Below are positions 14,521-24,000 of a stretch of DNA of 45,877 nt, one piece after another; positions within the stretch are counted from its first letter, which is position 1, and every line of letters starts with the position of its first letter. The position numbers and the translations under genes are program-made. Source of the DNA: Bacteroidota bacterium (GTDB lineage: Bacteria > Bacteroidota > Bacteroidia > Chitinophagales > Saprospiraceae). Location: contig CAUJDW010000095.1 in the NCBI GenBank assembly GCA_963169455.1, forward strand, positions 1-45,877. Direction: 5' to 3'. Under the pieces are notes generated by a model. It did no database searches and was not told the origin of the DNA. It saw only the letters and a list, made by a program, of their open reading frames with translations.

Positions 14521-14546
14521 CCTGAAACCAGGCGAACGAAAACACC

Positions 14547-16859
14547 ATGCTTTTAGCCGTACTCTCCGGATTTATTTTTGCACTTGGGCTGGCCGCCTTT
14601 GGGCGGCGCTTCAAAGGCAGGGCCGTAGTGCTGTCGGCTTTATTGCCATTCGGGCTGTTCGCATATTTTCTGAGCCTGTTGCCCGGGGCGGCGGCGGGCC
14701 AGCCGGCGGTGTACCGCTATGCCTGGGCGCCTTCGCTTGGAGTGGAACTAAGCTTTCACGCAGACGGCCTGGGCCTTCTCTTCGCGCTCATCATCAGCGG
14801 CATAGGCACGCTGGTTTTTCTCTACTCGGCCGAATACATGAAGGGGCATAAATACCTGGGCCGGTTTTATGCCTACCTGGGCGCCTTTATGGGCGCCATG
14901 CTGGGCGTGGTGCTCTCCGACAACATTCTGGCCCTTTTCATCTTCTGGGAGCTGACCAGCCTCAGCTCGTTTTTCCTGATAGGGTTCAAAAATGAAGAAG
15001 CCGCTTCGCGGCGCTCCGCCCTGACTGCGCTCGGCGTTACGGGCGCGGGCGGGCTGCTGCTGCTGGCCGGGGCGCTGCTGCTGGTTTATGTTACGGGCAC
15101 ATACTCCATCCGGGAGATGCTCACCTCTGGCGTGGCGCTGCCGGAACATGGATTGTACCCCGCCGTGCTCTGCCTGGTTTTCGGGGCGGCTTTCACGAAG
15201 TCGGCGCAGTTCCCCTTCCATTTCTGGCTGCCGGAGGCCATGAAGGCGCCTACGCCGGTTTCCACTTACCTGCACTCCGCCACCATGGTCAAGGCGGGGA
15301 TTTACCTGCTCATGCGCTTGTCTCCACTACTGAGCGGGCACCAATACTGGCATGCCACCCTCATCACCCTTGGCGGCGTCACCATGCTCTACGCTGCCGT
15401 GCACATTCTGTTCCGAACCGACTTAAAGGGCATACTGGCCTATTCGACCGTAGCGGCTCTGGGCATACTGGCGTTTCTGATCGGTATCGGCACGGAGGCG
15501 GCGCTGCTGGCCGCTGCCGTCTTCGTCCTTGTTCATGCCTTGTACAAGGCGGCGCTATTCCTCATTGCGGGCATCATCGATCACGAGGCCGGCACCCGGG
15601 ATGTGACGCGGCTCTCCGGCCTGGGCAGGATCATGCTTCCCGTTGCTGCGGCAGGTTTCCTGGTTGCCATTTCCAGTGCGGGTGCGCCGCCCACCTTCGG
15701 CTTTGTGGGCAAAGACCTCATTTACGAAGCCACCCTGCACGCGGGGCCATGGAGCACCCTGCTCACGGCGATGGCGATACTGGCCAATATGTTGCTGCTC
15801 TACGGCGGTTTTGTGGCAGGCATCCGGCCTTTTGCGGGGCCGCTTCCGGAGGAATTTGAAAAAGCGCACATGCCCGGCCCTTTGCTTTGGGTTCCGCCCG
15901 TCCTGCTTGCGGCCCTGAGCCTGCTCTTTGGCCTGGCGCCCCAGCTGCTGGAGGGCATGCTGGCCAGGCCGGCGGTGGCGGCCATGGTGGCAGGGCAACC
16001 TGATTTTCACCTCAAGCTGTGGCACGGCTTCAACCTGGTGTTGCAACTCAGCGGGCTGACCCTGGCCGGGGGGCTGCTGCTGTACTGGCTGTTCAGGCCT
16101 TCCCTCCGTCTGGAAAGGCGCATCGGGCGCCTGGAAAATATTTCCCCGAAAGGGATAACGGAAGGGCTCGCCCGGGGCTTCGAGCGTTTTTCCGGCTGGT
16201 ACACCCATCTTCTGCAAAGCGGTTATGTGCGCCGGTATGTATTCATCATCATCAGCTTCCTGCTGGCGCTGGTTTCCTACCGCATCTTCACCAGCGTGAA
16301 CCTGTACATCGATTACGGCAGGATTTCCAGCATGGCCACGTATGAGGCCGTTATCCTGTTGTTGATGCTGGTGGCCACGCTGATCGCTGTTTTCACCGAT
16401 TCGCGCCTGGCCGCAGTGGCAGCCATGGGCGTCGTGGGTTATTCGATCTGCCTGCTGTTCGTTTTCTACAGTGCGCCCGATTTAGCCATGACGCAATTCG
16501 CCATAGACACCCTGACGGTCATTCTGTTCGTGCTGGTGCTGTACCGCCTGCCGAAATACCTGAAGATATCCAATACCCGCGGCAGGCTGCGCGACGGGGC
16601 GCTCGCCCTCGCTTTCGGGATGCTCATCACCGTACTTGCGCTGGAAGTGCTCAACGAGGACATCAACCGGGAAGTGGGCAATTACTATGCAGAGCACGCC
16701 TATGTGCTGGCCAGGGGCAAAAACATCGTGAATGTCATCCTGGTCGATTTCCGGGGCATGGATACCCTTGTAGAGATCAGCGTGCTTACGGTAGCCGCGG
16801 TCGGGGTCTTCAGTTTGCTGGGAACCGGCCTGGACATCAAAAAGCGCGGGGAGAAATGA
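14547..16859 (+). CDS. mrpA: Na+/H+ antiporter subunit MrpA (with DUF4040 and MbhE-like C-terminal regions)
   Basis: The 770-residue polytopic protein is the large Mrp/Mnh subunit, homologous to the proton-pumping subunits of complex I. The key glutamate lies in 'FIFWELTSLSSFFLIGF' (about 130-146), and the lysine in 'AFTKSAQFPFHFWLPEAM' with the 'TPVSTYLHSATMVKAGIYLL' loop. The C-terminal part has the DUF4040/MbhD-like stretch ('YSAPDLAMTQFAIDTLTVIL') and an MbhE-like end ('NVILVDFRGMDTLVEISVL'), as in normal MrpA. It is first of seven genes; mrpB starts 20 bases downstream. The complex expels Na+ in exchange for H+ and supports pH and salt tolerance. Confidence 0.95.
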   Translation: MLLAVLSGFIFALGLAAFGRRFKGRAVVLSALLPFGLFAYFLSLLPGAAAGQPAVYRYAWAPSLGVELSFHADGLGLLFALIISGIGTLVFLYSAEYMKGHKYLGRFYAYLGAFMGAMLGVVLSDNILALFIFWELTSLSSFFLIGFKNEEAASRRSALTALGVTGAGGLLLLAGALLLVYVTGTYSIREMLTSGVALPEHGLYPAVLCLVFGAAFTKSAQFPFHFWLPEAMKAPTPVSTYLHSATMVKAGIYLLMRLSPLLSGHQYWHATLITLGGVTMLYAAVHILFRTDLKGILAYSTVAALGILAFLIGIGTEAALLAAAVFVLVHALYKAALFLIAGIIDHEAGTRDVTRLSGLGRIMLPVAAAGFLVAISSAGAPPTFGFVGKDLIYEATLHAGPWSTLLTAMAILANMLLLYGGFVAGIRPFAGPLPEEFEKAHMPGPLLWVPPVLLAALSLLFGLAPQLLEGMLARPAVAAMVAGQPDFHLKLWHGFNLVLQLSGLTLAGGLLLYWLFRPSLRLERRIGRLENISPKGITEGLARGFERFSGWYTHLLQSGYVRRYVFIIISFLLALVSYRIFTSVNLYIDYGRISSMATYEAVILLLMLVATLIAVFTDSRLAAVAAMGVVGYSICLLFVFYSAPDLAMTQFAIDTLTVILFVLVLYRLPKYLKISNTRGRLRDGALALAFGMLITVLALEVLNEDINREVGNYYAEHAYVLARGKNIVNVILVDFRGMDTLVEISVLTVAAVGVFSLLGTGLDIKKRGEK

Positions 16860-16878
16860 CCGACAAACAAATTGCTTT

Positions 16879-17292
16879 ATGAACACCATCATCCTAAGAA
16901 CTGCCTCCAATTATCTGCTGCCGCTGCTGTTGCTGTTTTCGGTATTCATACTGTTGCGCGGGCACTACCTGCCCGGCGGCGGCTTTGTCGGCGGCCTGGT
17001 TGCAGCCATCGCTTTCGTGCTGCATGCTTTCGCCAACGGGCTGGACAATACCCGGACGCTGCTCCGCATACACCCGGGCTATTTCATGCCATTGGGCCTG
17101 GCCCTGTCCTTCCTCAGCGGCCTGGCCCCGATCCTTCGGACGGGGCGGCCTTTCATGTCCGGGCTTTGGTTTGACGGCCCGCTGCCGGCCATCGGCCTGA
17201 TCGGGTCGCCGTTGTTCTTCGATATCGGCGTTTACTTCGTTGTCATCGGCGCTTCCCTGACCATTATTTTCACTATTACAGAAAATGCCTGA
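16879..17292 (+). CDS. mrpB: Na+/H+ antiporter subunit MrpB
   Basis: The 137-residue membrane protein has the MnhB signature '[20 protein letters not shown]' at about 27-46 and four predicted helices. The C-terminus '[18 protein letters not shown]' is typical for the family. It lies between mrpA and mrpC, with two bases separating its stop from the mrpC start. MrpB is a small structural and transport subunit of the Mrp complex in the inner membrane. Confidence 0.94.
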   Translation: MNTIILRTASNYLLPLLLLFSVFILLRGHYLPGGGFVGGLVAAIAFVLHAFANGLDNTRTLLRIHPGYFMPLGLALSFLSGLAPILRTGRPFMSGLWFDGPLPAIGLIGSPLFFDIGVYFVVIGASLTIIFTITENA

Positions 17293-17294
17293 CC

Positions 17295-17648
17295 ATGGAG
17301 ATACTCTTAGCCATCATGGTTGGATTGCTCTATGCGGCGGGTTTGTTTATGATACTGCGCCGCAGCCTGGTGAAGCTCATCATAGGGCTGGTGTTGCTGG
17401 GCAACGGGGCCAACCTGCTGATCTTCCTGCTCGGCCGCCTCGTCAAAGGCCGGCCGCCCATCATCCCCGAAGGCAGCAAAGCACTTGCCGGCGCCTTTGC
17501 CGACCCGGTGCCGCAGGCCCTTATCCTCACGGCCATCGTCATCAGCTTTGGCCTTCAATCCTTTGCCATCATCCTCATCAAGCAGGCCTACAAGGTAGTG
17601 GGCACCGATGACCTGGATGAGATAAACGCAACAGACGAAGACGCATGA
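17295..17648 (+). CDS. mrpC: Na+/H+ antiporter subunit MrpC (NuoK-like)
   Basis: The 117-residue protein has three transmembrane helices and is homologous to NuoK. Visible are '[20 protein letters not shown]' in helix two and '[20 protein letters not shown]' at the start of helix three, the MrpC signature. It overlaps mrpD by four bases (ATGA), consistent with translational coupling. Confidence 0.94.
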   Translation: MEILLAIMVGLLYAAGLFMILRRSLVKLIIGLVLLGNGANLLIFLLGRLVKGRPPIIPEGSKALAGAFADPVPQALILTAIVISFGLQSFAIILIKQAYKVVGTDDLDEINATDEDA

Positions 17649-19156
17649 CGACGACAGGACAATTTCTCTTCGCCCCTCTGCTCTTCCAGTTTTTCCTGGC
17701 GGTGCTGCTGTTGTTTTTATGGCGCCGGACGGATTTGCAGCGCTGGGCCAGCATCTTCGGCAACCTCACCGGCCTGGGCCTGGCTTCGGTGCTGTTTCTG
17801 CGCGTTTGGCGGGGCGGCGCCCTCAGCGTTCAGGCAGGCGGATGGGAAGCGCCCTTCGGAATTACCCTGGTTGCCGATATGTTTTCGGCCACCCTGGTGC
17901 TGCTCACTTCGGCAATAGGGCTGGCCGTCGCCATCTATTCGGCGGCTTCCGTCCAGGAACTGCGCCTCAGGCTGGGATACTTCCCTATTCTCCAGTTTCT
18001 GCTGATGGGGCTTGCCGGCGCTTTCCTGGCCGGCGACATCTTCAACCTTTACGTCTGGTTCGAAATTATCATTATCAGTTCCTTTGTGCTCATCACCATA
18101 GGCGGCGAGCGGCTACAGCTGGAAGGAGCCGTCAAGTATTTCACGATCAACATCCTCGCTTCGGTGATCTTTCTGACCGCCATCGCCATCCTCTACGGTT
18201 TGACAGGCACCCTCAACCTGGCCGACCTGGCTGTTAAGGCCAAAGACATAGACAACCAGGCCCTGTTCAGTGTGAGCGCTTTGATGTTCTTCGCAGGCTT
18301 TGGAATCAAGTCGGCGGTTTTCCCCCTGTACTTCTGGCTGCCGGCATCTTACCATGCCCCGCCGGCTGCGGTCTCTGCGGTCTTTGCCGGGCTGCTCACA
18401 AAGGTAGGGGTTTACGCGCTCATTCGAATTTTCAGCCTGGTGTTCACCGCCGACCCCTTCATCTACGAGTTTATGGGCTGGATCGCCATACTCACCCTGT
18501 TCACAGGCGGCGTGGGCGCCCTGGTGCAAAACAACATCCGCAGGGTTTTTTCCTTCTTCATCGTCTGCCATATCGGCTTCATGATCGCAGGGCTGGCCAT
18601 ATTCAGCCGCCCGGCGCTGGCAGGGGCCGTATTTTACATGGCGCATGACATCGTCGTGAAGGCCAACCTCTTCCTGCTTGCCGGCCTGATCTTCAAGATC
18701 AGGCACACCAACAGCATGAAAAAGCTGGGCGGCTTATACGCCGAATACCCCAGGCTATCCCTGTTGCTTGCCGTGCCCCTGTTTTCACTCGTGGGCATAC
18801 CCCCCCTTTCCGGCTTCTGGCCGAAGGTGTCGCTCGTGCTGGCGGGCCTGGAAGGCCGGCATTTCCTGCTCGTCGGCGCCATGCTGCTGGCCAGTTTTCT
18901 GACCCTTATCATCATTGCCAGGCTTTGGGCGGAAGTGTTCTGGAAAAACGGGCAGGCGCCGGAGATAAAGCCAAATGCAGGGTATTTCCCCGACATGGAG
19001 CCGAAACGCCGGGCCCTGTTGGTGGCGCCCATAGCGATGCTGGCGCTGGCTTCGCTCTACATCGGATTTGCAGCCGAACACCTGCAACTCCTTTCGGAAC
19101 GGATAGCTTCCGAGTTGTCAGACCCGGCATCGTACATCAGAGCCGTATTACCATAA
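17645..19156 (+). CDS. mrpD: Na+/H+ antiporter subunit MrpD
   Basis: The 503-residue polytopic protein is the second complex-I-like antiporter subunit. The conserved glutamate is in '[19 protein letters not shown]' and the lysine in '[20 protein letters not shown]'. A later '[13 protein letters not shown]' and '[17 protein letters not shown]' are family motifs. The start codon overlaps the end of mrpC. MrpD is believed to carry one proton channel of the Mrp complex. There is no sign of truncation. Confidence 0.95.
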   Translation: MTTTGQFLFAPLLFQFFLAVLLLFLWRRTDLQRWASIFGNLTGLGLASVLFLRVWRGGALSVQAGGWEAPFGITLVADMFSATLVLLTSAIGLAVAIYSAASVQELRLRLGYFPILQFLLMGLAGAFLAGDIFNLYVWFEIIIISSFVLITIGGERLQLEGAVKYFTINILASVIFLTAIAILYGLTGTLNLADLAVKAKDIDNQALFSVSALMFFAGFGIKSAVFPLYFWLPASYHAPPAAVSAVFAGLLTKVGVYALIRIFSLVFTADPFIYEFMGWIAILTLFTGGVGALVQNNIRRVFSFFIVCHIGFMIAGLAIFSRPALAGAVFYMAHDIVVKANLFLLAGLIFKIRHTNSMKKLGGLYAEYPRLSLLLAVPLFSLVGIPPLSGFWPKVSLVLAGLEGRHFLLVGAMLLASFLTLIIIARLWAEVFWKNGQAPEIKPNAGYFPDMEPKRRALLVAPIAMLALASLYIGFAAEHLQLLSERIASELSDPASYIRAVLP

Positions 19157-19173
19157 CCCATAAATGGCTTGTT

Positions 19174-19650
19174 ATGAAGACAAAGCTTTTGATGAACCTC
19201 TTGCTGACCTTTGTGTGGGCCGCCCTCACCGGAAATTTTGACTACGAGAATTTCCTGTTCGGCTTCCTGCTGAGCTTCGGCATCATGTGGCTCATCAGCC
19301 GCAGCAGTGGAGACACCCGCTACTTCACCCTGGTGCTGAAGGTGCTGGCCTTTATCGGTTTTTTTATTAAAGAACTGGTCAAAGCCAACCTGGAAGTGGC
19401 CTACGATGTGATCACCCCCCGGTTTCACATGACTCCGGGCATTGTGCGTATTCCTTTGGAAGCCAATACGAAACTGGAGATCACCTTTCTGGCCAACCTC
19501 ATTTCCCTGACCCCCGGCACGCTGAGCCTGGATGTCTCCGACGACCAGAAGGTGCTCTATGTCCACTCCATGTATATTGCCGACAAGGAGGAGTTCATAC
19601 GGAGCATCAAAGACGGATTTGAAAAACGCTTACTTGCAATACTCAGATAA
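19174..19650 (+). CDS. mrpE: Na+/H+ antiporter subunit MrpE
   Basis: The 158-residue product starts at the ATG at 19174, 17 bases after the mrpD stop. The longer frame opening at 18925 would overlap mrpD by 230 bases with unrelated sequence. Features are two N-terminal membrane helices ('[20 protein letters not shown]' region) and the soluble MrpE part: '[20 protein letters not shown]' then '[19 protein letters not shown]'. Its stop overlaps the mrpF start as TAATG. Confidence 0.94.
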   Translation: MKTKLLMNLLLTFVWAALTGNFDYENFLFGFLLSFGIMWLISRSSGDTRYFTLVLKVLAFIGFFIKELVKANLEVAYDVITPRFHMTPGIVRIPLEANTKLEITFLANLISLTPGTLSLDVSDDQKVLYVHSMYIADKEEFIRSIKDGFEKRLLAILR

Positions 19651-19925
19651 TGCTGTACACACTGTTATATTATGCCGTACTCCCTATGCTGATGATCTCC
19701 GTGGTGCTGGCCTTCGTGCGCTTTGCCATAGGGCCAAGGCTTTCAGACCGGGTTATTGCGCTCGACCTGCTCATTACGATAGGCATCGGGGTTATTGCCG
19801 TTTACAGCATTATCAATGAACAGCCCACCTTCCTGGACATTGCCATGATCCTGGCGCTGATCGCTTTTCTGAGTACGGTGGCCTTTTCCTATTATCTCGA
19901 AAAACGCGAAAAAGATGATAACTGA
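19650..19925 (+). CDS. mrpF: Na+/H+ antiporter subunit MrpF
   Basis: The 91-residue protein has three membrane helices and the family segment 'AIGPRLSDRVIALDLLITIG' at about 26-45. It is expressed from a TAATG junction with mrpE and overlaps mrpG by 11 bases. Confidence 0.93.
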   Translation: MLYTLLYYAVLPMLMISVVLAFVRFAIGPRLSDRVIALDLLITIGIGVIAVYSIINEQPTFLDIAMILALIAFLSTVAFSYYLEKREKDDN

Positions 19926-20289
19926 AATACTAATACTGGCCCTGGCTTTTCTGGGTGCGCTTTTCATCCTGCTGGCAGCCGTGGGTTTGGTGCGCATGCC
20001 CGACCTCTACCTGCGCATTTCGGTGACGACCAAAGCGGCTACCCTGGGCATCGGCCTGCTGCTGGCCTGCGCAGCACTGCATTTCAACGACCTGGCGATC
20101 ACTTCCCGGGTGCTGGCCATTATCCTGTTTCTGCTGCTCACCGCCCCGGTAGGCGCTCACCTGCTCGGGCGGGCCTCCTACTTCGTCAACGTCCCGATGT
20201 GGAAAAACTCAGTCATGGATGACCTGAAAGGCAAATACGAACGAGGCACGCATAAGTTGTCCAGCGAAGAAAAGACGGACGAAAGCTGA
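19915..20289 (+). CDS. mrpG: Na+/H+ antiporter subunit MrpG
   Basis: The 124-residue protein closes the operon. It has three helices and the MrpG motif 'VGLVRMPDLYLRISVTTKAA' at about 23-42, plus 'FLLLTAPVGAHLLGRASYF' before a charged cytoplasmic tail. The complete A-G set in canonical order indicates a functional group 1 type Mrp antiporter. Confidence 0.93.
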   Translation: MITEILILALAFLGALFILLAAVGLVRMPDLYLRISVTTKAATLGIGLLLACAALHFNDLAITSRVLAIILFLLLTAPVGAHLLGRASYFVNVPMWKNSVMDDLKGKYERGTHKLSSEEKTDES

Positions 20290-20315
20290 GCCGGCGGGGA
20301 AGTTCTTAATCCGCT

Positions 20316-20846
20316 TCAGAAACAGAAAAGCCGGGCTGGAAGGCGCTTTGAAAGCGCCTTCCAGTTTATGCTCTTCCGTACCATTTCCCGGTATTTTTTC
20401 TCCACCTCCATCCCCGGGTCCTTGTTGGAAAAGAACGACATCAACTGCTCGCCAAACTCCCGGTTTTGTGCTTTCTGAAACCGGATAAATTCGCGCAGTC
20501 CTTCGATGTCGAGCTGGAGCAGGATGTCCTCGAAGCTCATCTTGCCGGCTTTGGTTTTCTCTTTTCTGGCTTTTGCGGGCGCCGTTTCGCGCAGGGCGTA
20601 CAGCACGGCTACCACATGTTTGCAGACCGGCCCGTCGTCGTACGGGCAGTCACAGATCCAGGACTCTACCTGTTTTCCGGCTAACGTTATTTCAACTTCG
20701 TAGTCCTCGCTGCCGGCTACCAGCGCCTCCCATTGGCCTTTTGCAGTTTCCTCCAGGCGCTCGACGGCGCGCTCGCTGTAATAGGCCAGGCCGCGGGCCA
20801 GTATCTTTGGAGGCATGTAGGATTCGAAGTCGTCGAGGGAGAACAT
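20316..20846 (-). CDS. SWIM zinc-finger domain protein
   Basis: The 176-residue product has an N-terminal 'KILARGLAYYSERAVERLEE' region followed by a SWIM finger 'CDCPYDDGPVCKHVVAVLYA' at about 70-89 (CxC then CxH). SWIM proteins bind nucleic acid or protein and often accompany helicases or recombinases. A helicase fusion gene lies divergently 210 bases away. The end of the coding region runs through a strong hairpin (20336-20364), which encodes part of the last 15 residues, so the present C-terminus may be a repeat-derived replacement. It converges with mrpG, with 26 bases between the stops. Confidence 0.82.
   Translation of the reverse strand: MFSLDDFESYMPPKILARGLAYYSERAVERLEETAKGQWEALVAGSEDYEVEITLAGKQVESWICDCPYDDGPVCKHVVAVLYALRETAPAKARKEKTKAGKMSFEDILLQLDIEGLREFIRFQKAQNREFGEQLMSFFSNKDPGMEVEKKYREMVRKSINWKALSKRLPARLFCF
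20336..20364. terminator. Hairpin at the mrpG / SWIM gene convergence
   Basis: CTGGAAGGCGCTTT (20336-20349) and its perfect inverse (20351-20364) are separated by one base. It lies within the 3' end of the SWIM-protein frame and 47 bases beyond the mrpG stop. It could end mrp transcription, but the following T-run is short (TTTA). Confidence 0.55.
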
Positions 20847-21012
20847 GTGTTTTTTGAGAACGAATATAACACTTTCAAGCCTTCTGAAAGCGGGTGGGCA
20901 TTTAGCCCCTGATTCCTGTGAGGGATCCCGAATTTTGAAGAAAACGCTTTCGTTGCCTGCTCTAAGCCCTAAACTGCCTCCCCCAGTTTTTCGCCCTGAA
21001 AAAAGCGGAACT

Positions 21013-21035
21013 CGAAGCGCCTTCGTAGATTTGTA
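21013..21035 (+). promoter_or_regulatory. Small palindrome plus TAGATTTG -7 box of the helicase-fusion gene
   Basis: CGAAG-CGC-CTTCG (21013-21025) is followed without gap by TAGATTTGTA (21026-21035). TAGATTTG fits TAnnTTTG exactly and lies 22 bases before the ATG. The same order, palindrome then TAGATTTGTA, recurs at 45762-45788. Confidence 0.5.
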
Positions 21036-21055
21036 AGAAATGGAATCGAACCGGT

Positions 21056-24000
21056 ATGCCCTCCATAGCCTTTTTCGATACGGAAACCGGCCGCAACGGC
21101 AAAAAAATCTTTGACATCGGCGGCTGCCGGGACGATGGCCGGCAGTTTCACGATGCTTCGCTCGAGGGATTTACATTGTTTCTTCGGGGGGCTGATTTTG
21201 TTTGCGGGCACAACATTTTTCAGCATGACCTGAAATTCGTCCGCCCGGCGCTTGCCGCGGCGGGCATCCCGCCCGAAAACGCCATTGACACCTTGCCGTG
21301 GTCGCCACTGCTTTTTCCCCAGAAACCCTACCATGCCCTGGTCAAGGACGACAAGCTCCAAACCGATGCCATCAACAACCCGCTCAACGACGCCCTGAAA
21401 GCGCGGGACCTGTTTCACGACGAAGTGGCGGCATTTTCGCGCCTCGATCCCGGCCTGAAAATGATTTTTTACGGTTTGCTTCAGGACCAGGCGGCGTTTT
21501 CCGGCTTTTTTAAATTCCTGCGTTTTCAGCCTGAAAAACCGGACGTCACCGCATTGATCTTTCAAGAATTTGGGGCCGACATTTGTGAAAAGGCGGATGT
21601 TGCCCGGTTTGCCGATGAAAACCCCATCGAATTGGCCTACGCCCTGGCCATCATCCACTGCCGGAGCCGGTTTTCCGCGACGCCACCCTGGGTGCTGAGG
21701 AATTACCCGGAAATCGAGCGCGTCATAGCATACCTGCGCAACAAACCCTGCCTGCAGGGCTGCGCGTACTGCGACCAACACCTTGACATTTTCAAAGGCC
21801 TGAAACAGTTTTTCGGTTTTGAGCACTACCGAACCTACGAAGGCGAGCCCCTGCAGGAAAAAGCCGTCCGGGCGGCCGTCCAGGACCGCTCCCTGTTGGC
21901 CATTTTCCCGACGGGCGGCGGCAAATCCATCACCTTCCAGGTGCCCGCATTGATGAGCGGCCAAAGCATGAAAGCCCTGACGGTCGTTATCTCGCCCCTG
22001 CAATCGCTGATGAAGGACCAGGTGGACAACCTGGAACGCGCGGGCATCACCGAGGCGGCCACCATCAACGGCCTGCTCGACCCCATCGAGCGCGCCAAAT
22101 CCTTCGAGCGGGTGGAAGACGGCTCGGCGGCGCTGCTCTACATCTCGCCCGAGTCCCTGCGTTCCAAATCCATCGAACGCCTGTTGCTGGGCCGCAAGAT
22201 CGCCCGCTTCGTCATTGATGAGGCGCATTGCTTCTCCGCCTGGGGGCAGGATTTTCGGGTGGACTACCTCTACATTGCCGATTTTATCAACAACCTGCAG
22301 GAAAAGAAAAACCTCTCCGACCCCATCCCTGTCTCCTGCTTCACTGCAACCGCGAAACAGAAAGTCATTGAAGACATTTGCGCTTATTTTCGTGAAAAAC
22401 TGAACCTTGAACTCGATGTTTTTCGGGCCTCCGCCGCCCGAAGCAACCTGCACTACAAAGTGCTGGAAAAAGAAGGCGACGAAGACAAATACAACGCCCT
22501 GCGAAACCTGATCGAGGACAAAAACTGCCCGGCCATCGTGTACGTCTCCCGCACGCGAAAAGCCAGCGAACTTGCCGGGTGGCTACAGGCAGACGGCTTC
22601 AACGCCCGCGCCTTTCACGGCAAAATGGAGGCTTCGGAAAAAACGGAAAATCAAAATGCCTTCATCGCCGGAACGGTGCAAATCATGGTCGCCACCTCGG
22701 CCTTCGGCATGGGGGTGGACAAAAAAGATGTAGGTCTGGTCGTTCATTTCGACATTTCCGATTCTTTGGAAAACTACGTACAGGAGGCCGGGCGCGCCGG
22801 GCGCGACGAAAAAATTGAGGCGGATTGCTACGTGCTGTTCAATGAGGAAGACCTGAGCAAACACTTTATCCTGCTGAACCAAACCAAACTCAATATCCAG
22901 GAGATTAAACAAATCTGGAACGCCATCAAATTCATCACCAAATACCGCACGAGCGTTTCCAATTCGCCGCTCGAGATCGCCCGTAAAGCGGGCTGGGACG
23001 ACAGCGTCGCTGAGATCGAAACCCGCGTAACCACCGCCATTGCTGCGCTCGAAGAGGCCGGCTACCTGCGCCGCAGGCAGAACATGCCCCGCATTTACGC
23101 CAACAGTATCCTGAGCAAGACCGCACAAGAAGCTATTGAAAAAATAGAAAAATCCGATCGCTTCGGCCCCGGCAGCCAGAAAACGGACGCCATCCGAATC
23201 CTCAAAAAACTGTTCTCCAGTAAAAGCAAGGCACAGGCCGCCGACAGTGAAGCCGCCGAATCGCGCATTGATTACATCAGCGACCATCTGGGCATCGTCA
23301 GAGAAGAGGTCATCCAGATCATCAACCTGCTGCGGGAAGAAAAAATCCTCGCCGACGCCAAAGACCTGACGGCGTTCATCAAACGCGGGGAACAAAAAAA
23401 CCGCTCGCTCGCCATCGTGGAAACGTTCTATCAGATCGAACAGTTTTTGCTCACTCAACTGGACGAGGCCGAGCGGGACTTTTCGCTTAAAGCCCTCAAT
23501 GAAGCCGCCGAAGCGGCAGGTTGCACCGGCGTTTCGCCGCAACGGCTCAAAACGATACTGAACTTCTGGGCCATAAAACACTGGATAAAACGCGCGCCCC
23601 GCGATTTTGCGAACCAGATTATCGTAGTGCAGGCCAAGGATTCGCCCCAAAATTTGCGCGAAAAATTGGGAAAACGGCACGAACTGGCGCGTTCGGTAAT
23701 TGAGTACTTATACGAAAAAAGCAAACCGGCCGCTGCCGGAAACGGGCAGGCTGAGGAGGTGCTGGTAGAATTTTCAGTGCTGGAATTAAAAGAAAATTTC
23801 GAGCGGCAATCCGGCCTGTTTCAACAGACAACCACGTCGGAGGCCGTCGAAGATGCGCTTTTTTACCTGTCCAGGATCGAAGCCCTGAAAATCGAAGGCG
23901 GTTTTTTGGTCGTTTACAACCGCCTGAACATCGTCCGCTTGGAAGAAAACAACAAGATCCAATACAAAAACGAGGACTATCAAAAACTCAACCAGTTCTA

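Larger units (their letters stand above)
14127..14546. promoter_or_regulatory. 420-base divergent control region between the protoglobin operon and mrpA
   Basis: This gap separates divergently transcribed operons. It holds three TTAG/CTAA inverted repeats: TTAG-aaata-CTAA (14156-14168), CTAA-ttccg-TTAG (14248-14260) and the 7-base-arm TTAGTTA-ttc-TAACTAA (14278-14294). All are typical of dimeric winged-helix operators. A minus-strand frame at 14169-14480 (103 codons) covers the region but has no family resemblance and would contain the operators, so I do not call it a gene. Confidence 0.6.

Noticed and set aside
18925-19173. N-terminal extension of mrpE
   Set aside because: It overlaps mrpD out of frame and has no MrpE similarity; the ATG at 19174 is the family start.
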